DNA of 12,307 nt, taken from JALUUH01 sp964636675 (lineage in GTDB: Bacteria; Pseudomonadota; Gammaproteobacteria; S012-40). The notes below the pieces were generated by a model. The model did no database searches and was not told where the DNA came from. It worked only from the letters and a program-made list of their open reading frames with translations. Where the stretch lies: NCBI GenBank assembly GCA_964636675.1, contig CAZWUO010000105.1, positions 1 through 12,307 of the forward strand, written 5' to 3'. Shown here piece after piece: positions 7,120 to 12,307 of this stretch (its first letter is position 1; every line of letters begins with the position of its first letter). A program made the position numbers and the translations under genes.

Positions 7120-7242
7120 TTTAGGCAGACCTTTTTTAATGAATTTAAAAGAATGTCGTACAAATTTTAGTGTTTTTGATTTAAGTCTTATGCAATAAGT
7201 GTGGTTATAGAATGATAATCCGTACCGCCTAGAATATCAGTT
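7120..7242. other. Spacer between dctP-like gene 2 and the lipoprotein pseudogene
   Basis: About 120 AT-rich bases carry the leader of the minus-strand lipoprotein gene. I find no strong hairpin followed by a T-run that would terminate transcription from the upstream binding-protein genes, and no convincing promoter pair. Confidence 0.4.
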
Positions 7243-8334
7243 TTATGTAGAATGCGGAAGACGCCTTGCGTTGTAAAATGCGGTTTCGGATATCTCATGC
7301 CACGGCATGACCTGGGTTTGAAACTGGCGCACAGATGCATAAGTTTTTCTTGCCTTTGGATTTTCATTCAGCATTTCTTCAATCACTGTCGCAGAAATTT
7401 TTTTAAGAGATTTTAAAACAGAATCAGGGAGTCGTTTTACTTGTACTCCGTGTTTTAGTTTTAGGGTTTGTAAGGCAATGCTATTGTTGGCGACAAACTC
7501 AGCTAACATATCTTGGTTTACAACTTTGCAGGCTTGCAATACGATGTGTTGCAAGTCTTTGGGTAAAGCTTTTAATATTTTTTCATTGATAATGCATTCT
7601 AGTGTGCTGCCGGGTTCTTGCCAGCCGGGGTAATAATAATATTTAGCGGCCTTGTGAAAACCGAATGCGAGATCGTTATACGGGCTAATCCATTCAGTGG
7701 CATCGATGGTGCCGCTTTTTAGGGCGGTAAATATTTCTCCGCCAGGAATAGTGACAGGGGTGCCGCCAGCACGTTGCAGTACTTCACCGCCTATTCCAGG
7801 AATGCGCATTTTTAGGCCTTTGAGGTCACTCATGGAATTTATTTCTTGGTTAAACCATCCTGCCATTTGCACACCAGAATTGCCTGCAGGCGAGGGAACA
7901 ACCCCAAAGGGCTTATACAGTTCTCGCCAAAGTTCCAAGCCCCCTCCATGGTATAGCCATGCATTCATCTCTTGGCTGGTTAATCCGAATGGAATTCCGG
8001 TAAAAAATTGTGCGGAATGTATTTTACCTTTCCAATAAAGTGCAGCGCCATGCCCCATGTCGGCAATGCCTTTGGTAACCGCATCAAATACTTCGAATGC
8101 TGGAACCAGTTCACCGGCACCATAAACTTTAATTCGAATGCGATCACCGCTCATTTCGTTGATGAGTTTGGCGAGTCTATTTGCTCCGGTTCCAAGTGCC
8201 GGGAAGTTTTTTGGCCAGGTGGTGACCATTTTCCACTTGATTTTTTTTGCGGCGAACACTTGGCTGCTCGTTACGCCAGCGCTTAACCCTGCTGCACTAA
8301 TGCTTCCTGTTGTTAAAAAATTTCGGCGATCCAT
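7243..8334 (-). CDS. TRAP transporter substrate-binding protein, DctP/TakP type (second tandem copy)
   Basis: This periplasmic protein of 363 residues has the usual length for the family. The N-terminus 'MDRRNFLTTG' is a twin-arginine signal, with a likely cut after VFA (Ala28). The mature part begins 'KKIKWKMVTTWPKNFPALGTG', a hallmark of TakP-like alpha-keto acid binding proteins. Candidate ligand positions, by analogy with Rhodobacter TakP, are Gln156 (GVQMAGW), Arg177 (LKMRIPG, salt bridge to the substrate carboxylate) and Glu214-Trp215 (DATEW, sodium/carboxylate site). Such proteins capture an organic acid and hand it to a DctQ-DctM sodium-driven permease, but none is in this window. It starts 11 bases after the upstream paralogue ends, so the two are probably co-transcribed. 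It is close to that paralogue in the core and more diverged in the last ~100 residues. The substrate (pyruvate or another oxoacid, lactate) is inferred from family only. Confidence 0.93.
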   Translation of the reverse strand: MDRRNFLTTGSISAAGLSAGVTSSQVFAAKKIKWKMVTTWPKNFPALGTGANRLAKLINEMSGDRIRIKVYGAGELVPAFEVFDAVTKGIADMGHGAALYWKGKIHSAQFFTGIPFGLTSQEMNAWLYHGGGLELWRELYKPFGVVPSPAGNSGVQMAGWFNQEINSMSDLKGLKMRIPGIGGEVLQRAGGTPVTIPGGEIFTALKSGTIDATEWISPYNDLAFGFHKAAKYYYYPGWQEPGSTLECIINEKILKALPKDLQHIVLQACKVVNQDMLAEFVANNSIALQTLKLKHGVQVKRLPDSVLKSLKKISATVIEEMLNENPKARKTYASVRQFQTQVMPWHEISETAFYNARRLPHST

Positions 8335-8345
8335 AATACTGACAG

Positions 8346-9428
8346 CTATAGCTTTCTTGCGTTAAGATACGCGCGTTCTGAAATATCGTGCCAGGCCATC
8401 ACATTTTTTCGAAAGGCTGTAAAAGAATCAAATACTTTTTTTGACTGGGCGTCTTTGGCGGCAACATCTGCGATGACCTCATCCGATAAGGTACGTAAGG
8501 TGGTTAAAACATCATTGGGCAAGACCTTTAATTGCACTTTATGTTTTCCGGTAAGCATTTTCAGGGCTTGATTATTTCTGGCAGTATACTCGGACAGCAT
8601 GTCCTGGTTCGCAATGCGTGAGGCTTGGATGACGATGGTCTGCAAATCGTTAGGTAGTTTTTTCAGGGCTTTTTCATTAATAAAACATTCTAAGGTCGTG
8701 CCCGGTTCGTGCCAGCCCGGATAATAATAATATTTTGCCGCTTTGTGCAGTCCAAACGCTAAATCATTATACGGGCCTACCCACTCGGTGGCATCAATGG
8801 CGCCGGATTTTAATGAAGTGAAAATTTCTCCGCCGGGTAAACTAACCGGTGTGCCGCCCGCGCGTTTGAGTACTTCACCACCGAGGCCAGGGATGCGCAT
8901 TTTCAGGCCTTTTAAATCGCTGGGAGAATTGATTTCCTTATTAAACCAGCCTGCCATTTGCACCCCGGTATTACCGGCAGCCGTGGGGATAAGTCCAAAA
9001 GGTTTATAGGTTTCTGCCCACAATTCCATACCTCCGCCATGATATAACCAGGCGTTCATTTCTTGTGCATTCAATCCAAAAGGCACTGCAGAAAAAAACT
9101 GCGCGGCTTCGCTTTTGCCTTTCCAATAATACGCGGCACCATGGCCCATTTCAGCGGTGCCGCGGGATACCGCATCAAAAATCTCAAATGCAGGCACCAT
9201 TTCGCCAGCACCATAAACTTTGACTTTCATCCGTCCACCGCTCATCTCATTGATCAGTTTGGCTAAGTTATTGGCGCCGGTGCCAAGCCCCGGAAAATTT
9301 TTTGGCCAGGTGGTGACCATTTTCCACTTGATTTTGCGTGCTGCGAATGCATTACTGGCGCCCGCTAGGGTGCCTCCCGCGAGCAGGGAGCCTACTCCAA
9401 CGGACTTAAAAAACTTACGTCTATCCAT
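8346..9428 (-). CDS. TRAP transporter substrate-binding protein, DctP/TakP type (first tandem copy)
   Basis: I choose ATG 9428, giving 360 residues that begin 'MDRRKFFKSVGVG', aligned with the start of the downstream paralogue. A GTG at 9467 would add 13 residues before the twin-arginine motif, which is unlikely for a Tat signal. A weak GGGA lies upstream of 9428. The probable cleavage is after AFA (Ala29). The mature protein shares 'KWKMVTTWPKNFPGLGTGAN', 'GVQMAGWFNKEI', 'GLKMRIPGLGGEVLKRAGG' and 'IDATEWVGPYNDLAFGLHKAAKYYYYPGW' type motifs with its neighbour; the Arg in MRIP and the Glu-Trp pair are expected ligand and sodium contacts. As first gene of the pair it may drive both from a promoter in the short gap after fic or by read-through from fic. 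No dctQ or dctM gene is present here, so its membrane partner must be encoded elsewhere or lie outside the window. Confidence 0.93.
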   Translation of the reverse strand: MDRRKFFKSVGVGSLLAGGTLAGASNAFAARKIKWKMVTTWPKNFPGLGTGANNLAKLINEMSGGRMKVKVYGAGEMVPAFEIFDAVSRGTAEMGHGAAYYWKGKSEAAQFFSAVPFGLNAQEMNAWLYHGGGMELWAETYKPFGLIPTAAGNTGVQMAGWFNKEINSPSDLKGLKMRIPGLGGEVLKRAGGTPVSLPGGEIFTSLKSGAIDATEWVGPYNDLAFGLHKAAKYYYYPGWHEPGTTLECFINEKALKKLPNDLQTIVIQASRIANQDMLSEYTARNNQALKMLTGKHKVQLKVLPNDVLTTLRTLSDEVIADVAAKDAQSKKVFDSFTAFRKNVMAWHDISERAYLNARKL

Positions 9429-9524
9429 ATAATGTGTCCCACAATTTGTATTGATTAAATGATTCACAGTCTACCGAGACGCCTTACAGAGTGCAAACGC
9501 AGGCCGCGTGAGTATTTCTCTTCC

Positions 9525-10883
9525 TCAGCTAGCTATTCGTTGCTCTAGGTCATTTGGAGCAACAAAATAGTAACGTTTTCCTTGTTTAGTTTTAATCAAT
9601 AAATTCAGTGTATCAGCCATTTGTAATAAATCCTTGCGTGCTACGTCATAGGAAATGCCATGTGTGCGCTGATGTTCCTGTACCACGTAACTGAAACGTG
9701 GATGTTTAAGCGCGTGACGTAACAAGGCCAATTGTCGAAAATTTAATTTACCATTTAGTCGAGGATTATCCATTAATAGTCGCTCTGCTTCATTCACCTC
9801 GTGCATTTTCTTATTGAGAAAAATATGCAGCGCATCTATGGCTTGATGAATAACGCTCAATTGATGAATCAGAAAAAAAGTCAGATCATTGTCATCCGTT
9901 TCTGTGTGTAAGAATGCATTTGCGTATTGTGCTGGCGCTTGTTTAATTACCCTTGAAATGGAAATAAATTCTATCAACCAGTAATTCTGTCTAGCCATAG
10001 ACCAATAAAACAATGCGCGCGCCGTTCGTCCATTGCCATCACAGAATGGATGGTCATACGCAAGCATAAAATGCAGTGTTATGGCTTTGATTACGGGATG
10101 TAAAAAAACACCCGTGGATTCAGTACTGTTTGCGTGATTTGCAAAATCACATAAGGCTTGCAATCGGTCTGGCAGCTGTCCGGCGGGTGGGGGGGTATGC
10201 AAATATTTCTGCGTAGCATTATCTACCACATGTATTTCATCTGACTCAGTGCGGAAACGGCCTACGACCGTTTTATCGAGGGTATCGTGAGTTAAGATAC
10301 GATGTAGTTCGAATACTATGGATGGTGTCAGCTCTTCGTCTTTGATTTCTCGAATAAACTGCATTGCCAAATAGTTATTCAGAATCATTTGCTCGCTGGT
10401 ATCGTTTGGTGTCCGGTTTTGACGAATCATTTCTTTAGCGACATTATGAGTGGTTGAAGCACCTTCAAGCTGACTGGAATTAATGGCTTCTTCAATCAGT
10501 GAGCGAATAAGGTAGGTGTTGCGCGTTTGCTCATTAGTGATGGCGTCATCGGACTGAATATTTCCGGTGGCATAGCGATCCAGCCAGTGTAGCTCTTCTA
10601 AAACCTTATCGGGAGTCGCAAACTTGATGGGATTACGCTGTTTGTCATGTAACGGAAGTGTTTTATACAATTGTATTCGAGCTGTTTTGATGCTGAACCA
10701 CCACTGTTCACTACTTAAACCCTCTGGGGGAGATAGGTGGCGTAACTTATCCCAATGTAGATAACGTCCTTTTGAATCAACTGGACTCGCGTCCTTGATT
10801 AAACGCTGAAATAGTGTCATATCGTTATCCGTGATAGCGTCTAATAGGGTGAAATAATCAGGTGCTGAGACGGGTGTTTTCAT
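9525..10883 (-). CDS. Class II Fic-domain AMP-transferase with C-terminal winged-helix domain
   Basis: This 452-residue protein is of the long, SoFic-like type. The catalytic motif HPFCDGNGRTAR spans residues 278-289: His278 as catalytic base, Asp282 for magnesium, Gly-Asn-Gly and Arg286/Arg289 for nucleotide phosphates. An N-terminal inhibitory helix motif SSQLEG (Ser136-Glu140-Gly141) matches the class II pattern [S/T]xxxE[G/N], in which the glutamate blocks productive ATP binding. A 'GRFRTESDEIHVV' flap region (208-220) fits the target-docking beta hairpin. Residues about 375-445 look like a winged helix-turn-helix with a basic wing (KTKQGKRYYF). Family members transfer AMP from ATP to hydroxyl side chains of proteins; some modify themselves and control their own gene. 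All key residues are intact. Start 10883 is supported by AAGGAA eight bases upstream. It is divergent from ubiD, with no antitoxin-like partner gene beside it, consistent with built-in inhibition. Confidence 0.93.
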   Translation of the reverse strand: MKTPVSAPDYFTLLDAITDNDMTLFQRLIKDASPVDSKGRYLHWDKLRHLSPPEGLSSEQWWFSIKTARIQLYKTLPLHDKQRNPIKFATPDKVLEELHWLDRYATGNIQSDDAITNEQTRNTYLIRSLIEEAINSSQLEGASTTHNVAKEMIRQNRTPNDTSEQMILNNYLAMQFIREIKDEELTPSIVFELHRILTHDTLDKTVVGRFRTESDEIHVVDNATQKYLHTPPPAGQLPDRLQALCDFANHANSTESTGVFLHPVIKAITLHFMLAYDHPFCDGNGRTARALFYWSMARQNYWLIEFISISRVIKQAPAQYANAFLHTETDDNDLTFFLIHQLSVIHQAIDALHIFLNKKMHEVNEAERLLMDNPRLNGKLNFRQLALLRHALKHPRFSYVVQEHQRTHGISYDVARKDLLQMADTLNLLIKTKQGKRYYFVAPNDLEQRIAS

Positions 10884-10891
10884 TTTTTTTA

Positions 10892-10897
10892 TTCCTT
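10892..10897 (-). promoter_or_regulatory. Ribosome binding site of the fic gene
   Basis: AAGGAA on the minus strand lies eight A/T-only bases before ATG 10883. It is strong enough to fix this start. Confidence 0.7.
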
Positions 10898-10928
10898 AAA
10901 AACAATGGTATATGAAATCTCTATATTT

Positions 10929-10957
10929 TTATACTTGATTTTCAAAAGCAAGTATAA
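10929..10957. promoter_or_regulatory. 29-bp near-perfect dyad in the fic-ubiD intergenic region (candidate operator)
   Basis: The arms TTATACTTG (10929-10937) and CAAGTATAA (10949-10957) are perfect inverted repeats. The 11-base spacer itself contains TTTT-C-AAAA, so the whole element is symmetric apart from one pair and the centre base. It lies 46 bases upstream of the fic start. On the minus strand it contains a TTGAAA and is followed by A/T-rich -10-like sequence, so it would overlap a fic promoter. Because both flanking genes are transcribed away from it, an operator is more plausible than a terminator. A winged helix in Fic makes autoregulation possible, but this is inference. Confidence 0.6.
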
Positions 10958-11024
10958 CAGGTTTAAAAAACACTGCTCAACTAGGGAGGCTCGCTTGAGT
11001 GATGCGAAGTTCTAATGACACCGG

Positions 11025-11030
11025 TATAAT
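11025..11030 (+). promoter_or_regulatory. Candidate -10 element of the ubiD promoter
   Basis: A perfect TATAAT stands 32 bases before the ubiD ATG. The obvious -35-like TTGAGT (10995-11000) is 24 bases away, too far for a standard sigma-70 pair, so the -35 is weak or activator-dependent. Confidence 0.4.
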
Positions 11031-11062
11031 CCCAAGCCGTATCTAAATAAATTGAGACTAGA

Positions 11063-12307
11063 ATGAAATACACTGATTTACGGGATTTTATTAAACAGTT
11101 AGAAAAGCAGAATGAATTAAAACGCGTGGCGGTGACCGTTGATCCTTATTTAGAAATTACCGAGATCGCAGACCGAACCTTGCGTGCAGAAGGCCCGGCG
11201 CTGTTATTTGAATCGCCTAAGGGCAGTAAAATACCCTTGCTGGCTAATTTATTTGGCACCCCACGACGGGTCGCCCTGGGTATGGGGGCGGAAGATACCA
11301 CGGCCTTGCGTGAGATAGGCAAGTTGCTCGCTGTGCTCAAAGAGCCCGAGCCGCCAAAAGGTATGCGCGATGCGTGGGATAAACTCCCTATTTATAAAAA
11401 AGTATTGAGCATGGCGCCTAAAATGGTGCGCAAGCCTCTTTGTCAGCAAAACGTGATAGAAGGTGACGATGTCGATTTAAGCATGTTGCCGATTCAAACC
11501 TGTTGGCCAGGAGATGCCGGGCCGCTGATTACCTGGGCGCTGGTGACGACGCGAGGGCCATATAAAGATCGCCAGAATATGGGGATATATCGTCAGCAAG
11601 TGATTGCAAAAAATAAAGTGATTATGCGTTGGCTGGCACATCGTGGTGGGGCTTTGGATTTTCGCGAGTTCCAAAAAAAGAATCCGGGTCAGCCCTTTCC
11701 GGTCGCGGTGACTTTAGGCGCGGATCCGGCAACGATTTTAGCCGCGGTTACGCCGGTGCCTGATGCGTTATCTGAATATGCTTTTGCGGGATTGTTGCGC
11801 GGCTCAAAGACTGAATTGGCAAACTGTCTGGGCATTGATTTACAAATTCCGGCGAGTGCGGAGTTGGTATTGGAAGGTTTTATTTATCCCGATGAGATGG
11901 CACCGGAAGGTCCGTTTGGAGATCATACGGGTTATTATAATGAAGTCGATAGTTTTCCGGTGTTTACGGTTGAGCGCATTACTTTTCGCGATAATCCGAT
12001 TTATCATTCAACGTATACGGGGCGTCCTCCAGATGAGCCTGCGGTGTTAGGCGTTGCTTTGAACGAAGTTTTTGTGCCTATTTTGCAAAAACAATTCCCC
12101 GAAATTATTGATTTTTATTTACCACCTGAAGGTTGCTCGTATCGTGTTGCCATTGTGAGCATTAATAAACAATACCCCGGTCATGCTAAGAGAGTGATGC
12201 TCGGTGTGTGGTCTTTTCTGCGTCAATTCATGTATACCAAATTTGTGATTGTGACCGATGACGATATTAATGTGCGTGATTGGAAAGATGTCATCTGGGC
12301 GATGACG
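11063..12307 (+). CDS. ubiD: UbiD, 3-polyprenyl-4-hydroxybenzoate decarboxylase (incomplete at window edge)
   Basis: The visible 415 codons cover most of a protein usually near 490 residues; the 3' end lies beyond the window. The start MKYTDLRDFI and nearly every motif match E. coli UbiD as I recall it: 'LEITEIADRTLRA', 'GPALLFE.PKG', 'NLFGTP.RVA.GMG', 'CWPGDAGPLITW', 'QNMGIYRQQ', 'MRWLAHRGGALD', 'LSEYAFAGLLRG', 'PEGPFGDHTGYYNEVDSFPVF', 'YHSTYTGRPPDEPAVLGVALNEVF' and 'HAKRVMLGVWSFLRQFMYTKFVIV'. Asn172, Arg177, Glu238 and Asp287 fall in the expected metal, prenylated-FMN and catalytic motifs. The enzyme removes the carboxyl group from 3-octaprenyl-4-hydroxybenzoate in ubiquinone synthesis, using the prenyl-FMN cofactor made by UbiX, and works as a cytosolic or membrane-associated oligomer. 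It is divergent from fic across 179 bases. Only GAGA about five bases upstream resembles a ribosome binding site. Confidence 0.98.
   Translation, partial: MKYTDLRDFIKQLEKQNELKRVAVTVDPYLEITEIADRTLRAEGPALLFESPKGSKIPLLANLFGTPRRVALGMGAEDTTALREIGKLLAVLKEPEPPKGMRDAWDKLPIYKKVLSMAPKMVRKPLCQQNVIEGDDVDLSMLPIQTCWPGDAGPLITWALVTTRGPYKDRQNMGIYRQQVIAKNKVIMRWLAHRGGALDFREFQKKNPGQPFPVAVTLGADPATILAAVTPVPDALSEYAFAGLLRGSKTELANCLGIDLQIPASAELVLEGFIYPDEMAPEGPFGDHTGYYNEVDSFPVFTVERITFRDNPIYHSTYTGRPPDEPAVLGVALNEVFVPILQKQFPEIIDFYLPPEGCSYRVAIVSINKQYPGHAKRVMLGVWSFLRQFMYTKFVIVTDDDINVRDWKDVIWAMT

Noticed and set aside
9429..9524. Terminator between fic and the first binding-protein gene
   Set aside because: Only a four-to-five pair stem (ACGC/GCGT) without a following T-run is visible; too weak to call.

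Overview
The window looks like chromosomal DNA of a gammaproteobacterium of moderate to low GC. The best evidence is the ubiD gene at the right edge, whose product follows the Escherichia coli UbiD sequence (recalled from memory) almost motif for motif. Tat-exported TRAP-type binding proteins, a class II Fic enzyme and an outer-membrane-type lipoprotein fit the same kind of host. I see no transposase, integrase, tRNA, rRNA or CRISPR array.

Left part (1-1850) is gene-poor and AT-rich. It holds a minus-strand gene or gene fragment of unrecognised family (36-623), a small plus-strand membrane-anchored or secreted protein (933-1148), and a minus-strand C-terminal fragment of a TPR-type lipoprotein (1222-1627).

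The middle (1882-6261) is one giant gene for a ~1459-residue lipoprotein. It consists of PKD-like domains, a Calx-beta-like domain and Ig-like modules, with a 639-bp internal tandem duplication. It is flanked by two direct copies of a segment (971-1627 and 6267-6717) containing part of the small membrane-protein gene plus part of the TPR lipoprotein gene. The left copy is cut off on its right side and the right copy on its left side, the geometry expected if the giant gene was inserted by a single homologous crossover of a circular molecule or an equivalent event. The right copy runs into an otherwise near-full-length TPR lipoprotein gene (6334-7119, minus) that is broken by frameshifts.

The right part (7243-12307) is better preserved. 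A minus-strand run carries fic, then two tandem paralogous DctP/TakP-type TRAP substrate-binding proteins with Tat signals and no membrane subunits in view. Divergent from fic is ubiD (ubiquinone biosynthesis), incomplete at the window edge. The fic-ubiD intergenic region has a striking 29-bp dyad that could be an operator, perhaps for autoregulation by the winged-helix domain of Fic. Nothing here amounts to a clear new defence or biosynthetic system. The most unusual items are the flanking duplication around the giant lipoprotein, its mosaic internal repeat, and the fic dyad.
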